Positions 32,780 through 40,489 of a stretch of DNA of 64,000 nucleotides are shown here, piece by piece. Position numbers and translations under genes: made by a program. The notes below the pieces were generated by a model that was not told the DNA's origin, ran no database searches, and saw nothing but the letters and a program-made list of their open reading frames with translations. The DNA lies in contig JAYUVF010000072.1 of NCBI GenBank assembly GCA_043754215.1, positions 3,591-67,590 on the forward strand. Direction: 5' to 3'. The DNA comes from JAFLBD01 sp043754215. GTDB lineage: Bacteria > Armatimonadota > Fimbriimonadia > Fimbriimonadales > Fimbriimonadaceae. The stretch's first letter is position 1. Each line of letters opens with the position of its first letter.

Positions 32780-33955
32780 TCAAAACTTCAGTCCGTACTG
32801 AACATAGCCGAACAGTTGCAATTGGTTACGTCCTGTTTGGAGGCGAACGAACCGTCCGGGTTGATACAGGCCCAAACCCATGGAAACCGTCTCTTTTGGA
32901 GAGCGAGCCCAAATCCCTTCGACATTCCACTCGAAACCGAGTTCGCGCCCGGACGCACCCGTGGGATCAATGAAAACCGCCGCACCGTGCTTGTTCGGAA
33001 GCCCCGAAGCGCCGTACCAGGCGTCGCGGCTATCGAGCAGCCAGTTATGAGCAACCCGGAGCTTGAGTTCAAGGTTTTGGCGCGGTTTGGTGGTGTATCC
33101 CAAGCTGAACTGATTCAGGTTCTTCCACGCGTGCATATCCATGAGCCCGTAAAACTTGTGATTGGTGGGATACAGGTTATCGAAGGTATGGACCTTACTT
33201 CCACTCGCGCGACCGCCGCTGGCGGCATTCCATTCCGCCGTGATTTTGGAGGTTTTATCGAGCACTTTGGTGGCCTGCAGGTGAAGCGCCCAGGCTTGCA
33301 CGTCTTTGCCCGCGGTGCGCCCCAATTGTCCTGCCCCTTCAAATTCAAATTCGACGCCGCTCAAGGCTCGTTTAAGAGCGTGACTTAGCGTCCAGATGTC
33401 CGTATCTCCAGCCCCTGTTTCGTCGTGTTTGTAGATGAGGCTACTGGCGCCCGCGCTGTTTGGGAGGGAAAAGCCAAGCAACCGGACTTTTTGTGGGCGG
33501 AGGTTCTGCACGCCGATCTGCGCCGCGAAGGCATCGAACCGGGCATTTTGGAAGCGAATTCCATCGAAGCTGCGGCTTCGGTTGACCCATTCCAGTGATC
33601 CTATTAGGCGCTCGGAGCCGAAGCTGATCTTTTGACGTCCGATCGTGAACTTGTCGCCACTCTTGTTCCACTGGGCGTAAAGTTGGAGGAGATCGGTGCT
33701 CTCGTCCGAACTGTTGAGGGCAGGCGTCCAACTCAAGTTGTGCGCATATTGGAGTTGACCGTATCCTGACCAAGGACCGTTGCTTTTCAGGCGTCCCCCC
33801 ACCCGAACGCGCTGGACCAAGTCGGTTCGATTGTCGCGAATTCCCCCGTCGAAGTCCTTATCCAGTCGCCGCTCAATGCGAGCACGATATTCGCCCTCGA
33901 ACTGGACTCGATGATGAATCGCATCGGTAGCACTAGCGGAGAGGTAGATGGGCAT
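32780..33955 (-). CDS. Outer-membrane beta-barrel porin (alginate-export-like)
   Basis: 391 residues of alternating amphipathic strands (RVQFEGEYRARIERR, LLQLYAQWNKSGDKFTIGRQKISFGSERL, SFDGIRFQNARFDAFAAQ) ending in ...YVQYGLKF, a C-terminal Phe typical of outer-membrane barrels. The RQKISFG...W-N-R-S-R-FDG pattern is that of the alginate-export porin family. It may admit nitrate. Oddly, ATG 33955 gives only MPIYLSASATDA before mature-looking barrel, not a normal signal peptide, and an in-frame stop lies 12-15 nt upstream. GAGGA stands 9 nt before this ATG. Lost signal sequence or unusual export is possible. Confidence 0.75.
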   Translation of the reverse strand: MPIYLSASATDAIHHRVQFEGEYRARIERRLDKDFDGGIRDNRTDLVQRVRVGGRLKSNGPWSGYGQLQYAHNLSWTPALNSSDESTDLLQLYAQWNKSGDKFTIGRQKISFGSERLIGSLEWVNRSRSFDGIRFQNARFDAFAAQIGVQNLRPQKVRLLGFSLPNSAGASSLIYKHDETGAGDTDIWTLSHALKRALSGVEFEFEGAGQLGRTAGKDVQAWALHLQATKVLDKTSKITAEWNAASGGRASGSKVHTFDNLYPTNHKFYGLMDMHAWKNLNQFSLGYTTKPRQNLELKLRVAHNWLLDSRDAWYGASGLPNKHGAAVFIDPTGASGRELGFEWNVEGIWARSPKETVSMGLGLYQPGRFVRLQTGRNQLQLFGYVQYGLKF

Positions 33956-33976
33956 GAGTAATGATCCTCACTCAAC

Positions 33977-34019
33977 AGTTTGGCTAGCCATTCGAAGGCG
34001 CACTATGACCCGCGTCATA
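33977..34019 (-). promoter_or_regulatory. CRP-family site upstream of the porin operon (site E)
   Basis: TATGA-CCCGCG-TCATA (34004-34019), centre 34011.5. Transcription 41.5 bp downstream would begin at 33970 with CAAACT (33982 to 33977) as -10, giving a 15-nt leader that contains GAGGA before ATG 33955. The site lies just after the stop of the CRP-like gene. Confidence 0.65.
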
Positions 34020-34024
34020 GTGGC

Positions 34025-34726
34025 CTAACGGAGTCGGGCTTCAAGCTGGGCAGGATCGCAAATCGTAATGTGGTGCTGCACCGTCGTTACAATGCCGGCT
34101 TGCGCCCAAGCGGAGAGGACGCGGATCGTGGTTTCGGTCGTCGTCCCGGCCATTTCTCCCAAGGCTTGACGAGTAAGCGGTACGGATAGGCGCACCGCCT
34201 TTCCATCCGAAACTCCATACGAATCCGCGAGAATAAACAGGATTGCGGCAATCCTCTCCTCGGCTCGTCCCGTGGAAAGCTTCGCCATGAAGTCTAGTTT
34301 CTGGTGCATCCGTATGGCGGTGCGGCGAATCAGCCGGTCTTTCAGCACGTTGTTGACGTCGTAGATTTCCTGAAAAACGGCCTTCGGAATCTTTAGATAG
34401 ACCGTGCTGGTCAGACCAAACGCCATGAGGGGGCACCCGGTCCCGGCGATCATTCCAAGTAACCCAAAGACCTGCCCGGGGCCCATGATCTCCTGGGTCA
34501 TTTCCACCCCGACGGAATTGGATTGGGTCAGTTTCACAAATCCGGACCCAACGAGTCCGATGAAACTGGCGTCTGCGCCCGAGAGCCAGATCGGCTCGCC
34601 TCGATCACATTGCTTGAGGCGGCACACGCCCGCGAGCCCTTGAATCTGCTCCTCAGTCAGCGCGTTGAGCAAGGTACTGGATTCAAGAACACCGCGTACG
34701 GTTAGCTCGGTGTCGTTGATGGTCAC
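34025..34726 (-). CDS. CRP/FNR-family regulator 2, candidate activator of the nitrate regulon
   Basis: 233 residues from GTG 34726, the usual CRP length; longer in-frame starts (34789, 34954) lead into the integrase end. It has a cyclic-nucleotide-like barrel (ESSTLLNALTEEQIQGLAGV, GPGQVFGLLGMIAGTGCPL) and a winged helix TRQALGEMAGTTTETTIRVL. Ungapped alignment to E. coli CRP keeps E181 and R185 but replaces R180 by Thr. R180 reads the G of TGTGA; its loss agrees with the TATGA half-sites found upstream of the surrounding nitrate genes. The signal could be NO, nitrate or redox; no Cys cluster for iron-sulfur is visible. Confidence 0.82.
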   Translation of the reverse strand: MTINDTELTVRGVLESSTLLNALTEEQIQGLAGVCRLKQCDRGEPIWLSGADASFIGLVGSGFVKLTQSNSVGVEMTQEIMGPGQVFGLLGMIAGTGCPLMAFGLTSTVYLKIPKAVFQEIYDVNNVLKDRLIRRTAIRMHQKLDFMAKLSTGRAEERIAAILFILADSYGVSDGKAVRLSVPLTRQALGEMAGTTTETTIRVLSAWAQAGIVTTVQHHITICDPAQLEARLR

Positions 34727-34919
34727 CGCATGAAGCTTACCTGCGATGACCTCAGGAAGCAAAAAAGCGGACCTGTTTGTGAACCACATGCCCCGTGATA
34801 GATCGATCGCACTAGGATCTCTGTCGTCCAAGTTTTGGATGCCTAATCCAGTGGTCAGACCCTTAGGCAACCTCACACCGTTCCTCGCGGCACAGGTTGG
34901 GGGGAATGACACCCAACTC

Positions 34920-36083
34920 TTACCCCGGAAGCTCGCCTGAGCGGAGAACTTCATCCAGGATGTTGACAGCTCGGCGCTGTGATTCGGGAACGCCGTGGGC
35001 GTAGAGGTTGGCGGTGAGAGAAATTTGAGAGTGCCCTAGTTGCTCTTTAACCTGGTGTAATTCAACGCCAGCAGCCACCATTAAGGAGGCGGCGGTATGG
35101 CGGAGCTTGTGAAATGACACGGGCTTGATACCCGCACGCACGCAGGCAGCTTTCAAATGCTGATTGACATTCTTCGGATCGAATGGGTGCCCTTCCGCAT
35201 TGAGGAAAATTAGGTTGAGCGGATTGAATTCAGCCCCGCGGTATGTGGAGCGCTGCGTGACTTGGCGGGTTTGCTCCATCTGTACGGCTTTAAGGGCGAC
35301 ACCGATCAAAGGGAGTGATCTGCGGCTTGATCTGGATTTAAGTATCTTCAGAGCCAGCTTGCCTTCTAGACGTTGCAACTGCCCCGTCACCCGAACTGTT
35401 TCTGTATCTAAGTTGACATCGTTCCATCGGAGGCCGGTCGCTTCGCCCAAGCGCATTCCAGTTCCCAGCGCCAGCTTTACCAAACCTTCAATCTGATGCC
35501 CGGCCAGGGATTGTAAGAGTTTCTGAGCGTCTTGCGCAGACAAGAACTCCGGCTCTGCTTGCTTCTGTCTGGGCAAGGTCACCTTCTTCGCAACGTTCTC
35601 AGCGACCATCTCATACTTCCAGGCTTGATTGAGCGCGGTTCGGAGAACGGCGTGGATTCCTCTCACGCTTGACGGAGCCAGCCCGGAATGAATTTTGGAG
35701 TTAATCAGCAATTGAATTTGAATCGGGTGGAGCTTTCTAAGATCGATGGTTCCGATAGCGGGCTTGAGGTGGTAGTCGATCATCATCCGGTACCAAGAGA
35801 GTGTCTTGGGCTGAAGAGAACCGGGCGGGATTGAGTCAATCCAATAGTCGAGAAACTCCGCGACGGTCTGCCTCTTGGTGACGATCGTCTTGCCAATGGT
35901 CACTTGGCTCACCAAGTCGTTGAGCAACTGCACAGCCTCCGCATTTGTCCTCGCGTACTTCGTGATGTACCGTGGAGCCGTCGGGTCGAGACTGGGGTTC
36001 TGCACTTGAACGACATACCTGCCGTCCTTGCGCTTGAAGATGCTGCCTGTGTGGTGTTCCCGACGTCCTTTTTGAGCTTTCAC
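34920..36083 (-). CDS. Tyrosine-recombinase integrase
   Basis: 387 residues from GTG 36083 (AGGAAG upstream). The N-terminus has an AP2-like arm-binding part (GSIFKRKDGRYVVQV), then a SAM-like core-binding domain, then the catalytic domain with GTGMRLGEATGLRW (catalytic Arg), HKLRHTAASLMVAAG (H-x-x-R) and LGHSQISLTANLYAHG (nucleophile Tyr). It resembles phage and island integrases. It lies 180 bp from a truncated tRNA-Asn, its probable attachment site, and downstream of a repeat array. No other phage gene is near, so it is the remnant or module of an integrated island. Confidence 0.9.
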   Translation of the reverse strand: MKAQKGRREHHTGSIFKRKDGRYVVQVQNPSLDPTAPRYITKYARTNAEAVQLLNDLVSQVTIGKTIVTKRQTVAEFLDYWIDSIPPGSLQPKTLSWYRMMIDYHLKPAIGTIDLRKLHPIQIQLLINSKIHSGLAPSSVRGIHAVLRTALNQAWKYEMVAENVAKKVTLPRQKQAEPEFLSAQDAQKLLQSLAGHQIEGLVKLALGTGMRLGEATGLRWNDVNLDTETVRVTGQLQRLEGKLALKILKSRSSRRSLPLIGVALKAVQMEQTRQVTQRSTYRGAEFNPLNLIFLNAEGHPFDPKNVNQHLKAACVRAGIKPVSFHKLRHTAASLMVAAGVELHQVKEQLGHSQISLTANLYAHGVPESQRRAVNILDEVLRSGELPG

Positions 36084-36099
36084 GGCTTCCTAATCCTAA

Positions 36100-36152
36100 A
36101 CTGTCAAATGGCCAAATTTGACAGTCTATTTGACAGTCTATTTGACAGTTTA
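36100..36152. repeat. TTTGACAGT repeat array upstream of the integrase
   Basis: Three tandem 12-bp units TTTGACAGTCTA start at 36117, 36129 and 36141 (the last ends TTTA). An inverted copy ACTGTCAAAT (36100-36109) forms a palindrome with ATTTGACAGT (36116-36125). The array sits 17 bp before the integrase GTG, between the gene and the tRNA scar, so it may be integrase arm sites or an operator for an excision control protein. Confidence 0.7.
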
Positions 36153-36258
36153 CCCAGCGAACAGCAGTGGACAAAAGCGGACGTTCCAAGGAAGTTTGAA
36201 CTTAAAATCGGGTTCAAAGCGGTCATTTACGAATAGCCTGAAATATGTTTCATCATTT

Positions 36259-36304
36259 CTGTTAATCAGCGGGTCACAGGTTCGAGTCCTGTTGCGGCAG
36301 CCAC
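36259..36304 (+). tRNA. 3' half of tRNA-Asn(GTT), attachment-site scar (not a complete tRNA)
   Basis: The stretch begins at the anticodon loop (CTGTTAA, anticodon GTT), continues through the variable loop, a T-arm with ACAGG-TTCGAGT-CCTGT pairing, the 3' acceptor strand TGCGGCA, a G discriminator and CCA. The matching 5' acceptor strand (TGCCGCA), D-arm and 5' anticodon stem are absent upstream, so the copy is not functional. Such fragments arise when an integrase recombines within the tRNA 3' half. The intact gene should lie at the other island end, outside the window or lost. Confidence 0.75.
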
Positions 36305-36360
36305 CATTTTTGATCAATCCGTCTGGTAGCGAGCAGTTTTAGTACGTTTCTTCGCTAGAC

Positions 36361-37551
36361 TCAGGGGTTCAATTCGGTCGCCACCTGACGGTAGGCCTCG
36401 CGGAAGCTGATGCCGGTTTCGCCTACCAATTGAAAGGCTCTCTCAGCGGCCAGAAGCTCGGGGGTGAGGAGTTCAGATGCTCGGTTTCCATCGAATTCGA
36501 TGGCGCCTACGGCAAGGGCCATGATCTCGAAGCAACTTTTCGCGGTGTCGATAAGCTTGAAGAGCGGAGACTTGATTAGCTGGAGATCGCGGTGGTAGCC
36601 ACTTGGCAATTTAGTGGTGACCAGCAGGATCGAGTTCAATTCCCCGATCGCCTGGGCCGAATGAGCACGGACTAGCTCAAAAACGTCGGGGTTCTGTTTT
36701 TGGGGCATGATCGACGAGCCGGTGGTGAATGAAGGTGCGAGCCTCGTCAGCGAGAACTCTCTCGTGCCAAACAGGCACAACTCCGAGGAGAGTCGCCCAA
36801 GATCTTGCAGGAGCAGAACGATCGCGAATGCGAGCGCGGCTTCCGCTTTGCCACGGCTCAGTTGGACTGCAGTTACCGGTTCATGACTTTGGGCGAAGCC
36901 GAGTTCGCGCGTTGTGGCTGAGCGATCCATTTTCAAGCTCCCCGTCCCGTAACCTGCGGCCGAGCCCAACGGATTTTTGTCGAGCAACACGCGTGCCGTG
37001 CCCAGGGCCTCGATGCTCGACCTAATCTCGCCTGCAAATCCCCCGGCCCAGAGCTCAACGCTTGAAGGCATTGCAGGTTGCATGTGCGTATAGCCGGGAA
37101 TCTCCATCCCGACGTGCCGAGCCCCGAGCTCGTCGAGCGCTTCAGCAACGCGAAGGGACTTCTGAGCAAGGTTGGCGCACTCATCAAGCAAATACAGCCT
37201 GAGGGCGACCAGTACCTGATCGTTACGCGAGCGGCCGAGATGGACCTTTTCGCCGGTAGTGCCGAGCCGTTCTTGAAGCCGATGCTCAAGAGCGGTGTGG
37301 CAATCCTCGTCCTCCGGCTGAATGGTCCATTGCCCTTCAGCGTGGTCGGCTCCGATGTCATCCAGTGCGGCGCAAAGGCTCGCAGATTCCTCTGGCGACA
37401 GATGGCCGCATCCGACCAGCATTCGAACGTGAGCTTTTGAAGCCTTAACATCGTAGGCGACGAGGCGGGCGTCGAGTTCAAAGTCATTGCCTACGGTGAA
37501 TTCCAACAGCCGCGGGTCAACTGCGCCCTGCTTACTCCACAGTTGGCTCAT
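36361..37551 (-). CDS. argH: Argininosuccinate lyase
   Basis: 396 residues; the aspartase/fumarase-superfamily signature GSSIMPQKQNPD is near residue 280, with HLGRSRNDQVL (residues 103-113) and TCHTALE-type N-terminal contacts. It cleaves argininosuccinate to arginine and fumarate, the last step of the pathway. Slightly shorter than the usual 450-460 residues, mainly at the C-terminus. The start overlaps argE by 4 nt. It ends the operon, about 55 bp from the tRNA scar. Confidence 0.92.
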   Translation of the reverse strand: MSQLWSKQGAVDPRLLEFTVGNDFELDARLVAYDVKASKAHVRMLVGCGHLSPEESASLCAALDDIGADHAEGQWTIQPEDEDCHTALEHRLQERLGTTGEKVHLGRSRNDQVLVALRLYLLDECANLAQKSLRVAEALDELGARHVGMEIPGYTHMQPAMPSSVELWAGGFAGEIRSSIEALGTARVLLDKNPLGSAAGYGTGSLKMDRSATTRELGFAQSHEPVTAVQLSRGKAEAALAFAIVLLLQDLGRLSSELCLFGTREFSLTRLAPSFTTGSSIMPQKQNPDVFELVRAHSAQAIGELNSILLVTTKLPSGYHRDLQLIKSPLFKLIDTAKSCFEIMALAVGAIEFDGNRASELLTPELLAAERAFQLVGETGISFREAYRQVATELNP

Positions 37552-38618
37552 GAAGTCACTCTCCCGAATTCAGAAATGAGCGCCTTGTAAAAGCGCGCCC
37601 CGTCTAAAATCTCAGACTCCATTACATATTCGTTCGCGGTGTGTGATCGCTCGGTTTTTCCGGGGCCGCATTTAATAGCTGGGACGCCGGTGAAGTACAC
37701 CTGGTCGGACATCGTGCGGCTCCCTAGTAGCTCCTGTACAGGGCTGACCCTTCTGGCGCATTCCACAATCCTTGCGTCGGATGGGCACTCGTAGGGTTCT
37801 AGCCGGGTGGACTTCGCGTTGAGATCGCCCCTGACACTTGATCGCATTTCCTCTAGTAAGGTTTTGTGGGTCCAGCTTGGCGTGGTTCGGACGTCGATCG
37901 TTGCGCTCGCCGAGGAGGGAACTTGATTAGAAGCCGCCGAGCCAGATAGACAAGTAGCTTCAAATGTCGTTGGTCCCAAGAGGTGGTGATCCCGCGCTAC
38001 GTCACACCCGCGCAAGCGAACGAGGTCTTCTGCGAGCGACCAAACGGGGTTTTTGGCTCGCATGCTGGCGCAATTGGCGGCGTGGCAGGCGTCCCCGTGG
38101 CAGGTTAACTCAAGAATCATCAGCCCCTTTTGCGCGACCCCGATCTGAAGGTTCGTGGGTTCGCCCACGACTACCCCTTCAGGATGCCACCCAAGTTCAT
38201 CGCGCAGCCAAGGCCAAGCGATCTCTGTCCCTTTCCCACCCGTCTCTTCTTCCGGAACCAGCATCAAGGCGACTTCACAAGGAAGCTCTTCAGCCGTCAG
38301 GAAGGCGCCGATTATCGCGGCTACGCTCGCTTTTGCATCGTTGCTTCCGAGACCGTAGACTGCGCCGTCTCGCCGGGTAGGAACCCACGGATCGGTGTCC
38401 CATCCGTCCGTCGCTGGCACAGTGTCCAGATGGCTATTGAATAGGAGCTTGGGCCCGCTTCCACGGATTGCGATAATGGAGTTTCCGTGTCGATAGACGT
38501 TCCCCGGGCCGTTCGACAAAAGCTCGTATACATAGTCCGCGATCGCATCCTCGGACCGGGACACTGACTTGATGCTCACTAATTTCGAGTGGAGCGCGAG
38601 CAGGTCGACGTCATTCAT
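37548..38618 (-). CDS. argE: M20-family deacetylase, probable N-acetylcitrulline deacetylase
   Basis: 356 residues of the ArgE/DapE/M20 metallopeptidase family: NSHLDTVPATD holds the first metal ligands and catalytic Asp, GLGSNDAKASVAA the bridging Asp, LVPEEETGGKGTE the Glu pair, and SHTANEYV a C-terminal His. With an acetylornithine carbamoyltransferase in the same operon, the natural substrate should be N-acetyl-L-citrulline and not acetylornithine; this follows pathway logic and was not read from the sequence. Overlaps argB by 8 nt and argH by 4 nt. Confidence 0.87.
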   Translation of the reverse strand: MNDVDLLALHSKLVSIKSVSRSEDAIADYVYELLSNGPGNVYRHGNSIIAIRGSGPKLLFNSHLDTVPATDGWDTDPWVPTRRDGAVYGLGSNDAKASVAAIIGAFLTAEELPCEVALMLVPEEETGGKGTEIAWPWLRDELGWHPEGVVVGEPTNLQIGVAQKGLMILELTCHGDACHAANCASMRAKNPVWSLAEDLVRLRGCDVARDHHLLGPTTFEATCLSGSAASNQVPSSASATIDVRTTPSWTHKTLLEEMRSSVRGDLNAKSTRLEPYECPSDARIVECARRVSPVQELLGSRTMSDQVYFTGVPAIKCGPGKTERSHTANEYVMESEILDGARFYKALISEFGRVTS

Positions 38619-39492
38619 TTCCTTCGATCTCCCGGTTCGGCGTGATCAGGGTTCCGCACCCTTCGTTGGTAAACACCTCCGCGAGCAGGCTGTCGGGGTG
38701 TGAATGCGAAACCACGTGCACCCGCGCCACTCCGCCCAGAATGGCATCCGAAATTGCCTTCTTCTTTGGGAGCATTCCCGAGCTCATGGCACCCTCCTTT
38801 TCCAACTGATCCAGTTCGTTCAGACTCACTTGGGAGACAAAACTCATGGGGTTGCTGGGGTCTCGCAAAATTCCTCTGGGAGTCGTGACCAGAATCAGCT
38901 TGACGGCTCCAAGCGCAACCGCGACGGCCGCGGCGACTTGGTCGGCGTTGATGTTGAGGATGTTTCCCGCCTTGTCGCAGCAGATAGGGCTCACGACCGG
39001 TAAGTATCCGGACTCGAGTGCGGAGAGAATCGGGCGGGTGTCGACAGTTTCGATGTCACCAACGCAACCAAAGTCGACTTTTCGTCCTCCCGAGACCGTC
39101 ATCGGCGGGCGACGGGTTGCTGTGATGAGACCTCCGTCAATTCCAGACAGGCCGATGGCCGGTAACTCTAGCTTTCGGCACAGCGCCAACAGGTGGGTCT
39201 TCACCGTGCCAAGCAACGCCATGATCATGATCTCGATCATCGCGTCGCTCGTCACCCGGCGTCCATCCACAACCTCCGGCGTGATCCCGTGGCGCTTGGC
39301 GAGTTCGCTGGACTGATTGCCACCTCCGTGCACCAGGACAATCCGAATGCCGAGCTGCTGGAGCACGTGGATCTGTTCCAACAAAACCGTGGCCGACGTT
39401 GGCGACTCGAGGCTCTCTCCGCCACACTTCACTACAAACGTCTTGTCTCGAAAGCGCTTTAGATAGGGAAGCGCTCGGCGTAATTCATCCAT
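38611..39492 (-). CDS. argB: Acetylglutamate kinase
   Basis: 293 residues: VVKCGGE near residue 20 and VHGGGNQSSELAKR near 54 bind phosphate and substrate, VDGRRVTS near 75, and NINADQVAAAVAVALGA near 200 is the family core. It phosphorylates N-acetylglutamate. There is no fused acetyltransferase domain, unlike the NAGS-kinase fusions of Xanthomonas, which use the same acetylated route. Overlaps argF' and argE by 8 nt each. Confidence 0.93.
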   Translation of the reverse strand: MDELRRALPYLKRFRDKTFVVKCGGESLESPTSATVLLEQIHVLQQLGIRIVLVHGGGNQSSELAKRHGITPEVVDGRRVTSDAMIEIMIMALLGTVKTHLLALCRKLELPAIGLSGIDGGLITATRRPPMTVSGGRKVDFGCVGDIETVDTRPILSALESGYLPVVSPICCDKAGNILNINADQVAAAVAVALGAVKLILVTTPRGILRDPSNPMSFVSQVSLNELDQLEKEGAMSSGMLPKKKAISDAILGGVARVHVVSHSHPDSLLAEVFTNEGCGTLITPNREIEGNE

Positions 39493-40489
39493 TGGTGTGG
39501 CCTCCTGCGGTCATTCCGACGAGTACGCTCTTCTGCACGTGGAGACGGTTTTTTGCTTGCCGAAACACGACGCTTCGCGGGCCGTCGAGCACCTCGTCGC
39601 TCACTTTGACGTTGCGGCGGACGGGCAAGCAGTGCATGAATTTCGCACCGGGTTTTGCGGTGCGGAAGTGGCTCTCTTGAACGCACCAGTGGCGCAACTC
39701 GGAACGACGCACTTGCTCGTCTTGCGGATCATCGTAAAAGCCGGTTGAAGCCCAAGATTTGCAATAGAGGACCTCGGCACCCGTCATCCCCTCGTCCCAA
39801 TACTCGGTTTCCTCCACTTTATGGCCGCTGAGCGCCTCCGCGCCCTGCATCACTTCTTTCGGAAGCTCAAAGCCTTTTGGCCTGACCACCGTAACTTGCA
39901 TTCCCCGTTGCGCCGCCATCCAAAGTGCGGCTTTGGGAACTGCGTACGGAAGCGGCTTGGGATGGTAAGCCCAGCAAAGGACAAACTTTCCGGTTTCTGG
40001 AATCTCAAGATCATCGAGCGTTTTCCAGTCCGCGAGGGCCTGACAAGGATGGTCGCTCGCCGACTCCATGTTGACCACTGGCTTCTGAGAAAGACTGGCC
40101 ATCCGCTTCATCAATTGGTCCGAGAGGTCCTCGTCAAGATCCGCTTGCCTTGCGAAGGACCTGATCGCAAGAACGTCGCAATAAGATGCGAGCACAGGAA
40201 TTGCTTCCTTGACATGTTCTTGAGCCTCTCCATCCATGACCACCCCGTCGCGATTTTCCAGGGCCCACGACCCGTTCCCGGGCTGGACGACGACTGACGT
40301 TCCCCCCATCTGCCCGATCCCCGCTTGGAAGGATGCCAAGGTGCGCAAGGATGGGTTCATAAATAGCAGTCCGATGACCTTCCGGTACAAGGCATCGTTG
40401 ATCGGCTTACGTTCGAGTTCGCACGCCCGTTGGAGGAGCGCGAGAATGTCCGCTTTTGCGAGGTCGGAAATTGAAAGAAACTGATTCAT
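39485..40489 (-). CDS. argF': N-acetylornithine carbamoyltransferase (argF')
   Basis: 334 residues. FMNPSLRTLASFQAGIGQMGG carries the carbamoyl-phosphate motif in the SLRT form of acetyl/succinylornithine transcarbamylases (STRT in ordinary ornithine enzymes). MDGEAQEHVKEA, WAYHPKPLPYAVP and HCLPVRRNVKVSDEVLD follow the Xanthomonas acetylornithine enzyme closely. In WALENRDG the Glu aligns with Xanthomonas Glu92, which is linked to acetyl over succinyl specificity, so N-acetylornithine is the predicted substrate. Product: N-acetylcitrulline. The alignment is from memory. Confidence 0.88.
   Translation of the reverse strand: MNQFLSISDLAKADILALLQRACELERKPINDALYRKVIGLLFMNPSLRTLASFQAGIGQMGGTSVVVQPGNGSWALENRDGVVMDGEAQEHVKEAIPVLASYCDVLAIRSFARQADLDEDLSDQLMKRMASLSQKPVVNMESASDHPCQALADWKTLDDLEIPETGKFVLCWAYHPKPLPYAVPKAALWMAAQRGMQVTVVRPKGFELPKEVMQGAEALSGHKVEETEYWDEGMTGAEVLYCKSWASTGFYDDPQDEQVRRSELRHWCVQESHFRTAKPGAKFMHCLPVRRNVKVSDEVLDGPRSVVFRQAKNRLHVQKSVLVGMTAGGHTNG

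Noticed and set aside
34789..34954. Long form of the CRP-like regulator 2
   Set aside because: The added residues overlap the integrase end and exceed the normal family length; GTG 34726 gives 233 residues.
36117..36152. Tandem 12-bp repeats considered as a CRISPR array
   Set aside because: Units are contiguous with no spacers, only three copies, and no cas gene is in the window.
36228..36304. Complete tRNA-Asn
   Set aside because: The 5' acceptor strand that should pair with TGCGGCA, the D-arm and the 5' anticodon stem are absent, so only the 3' half is real.
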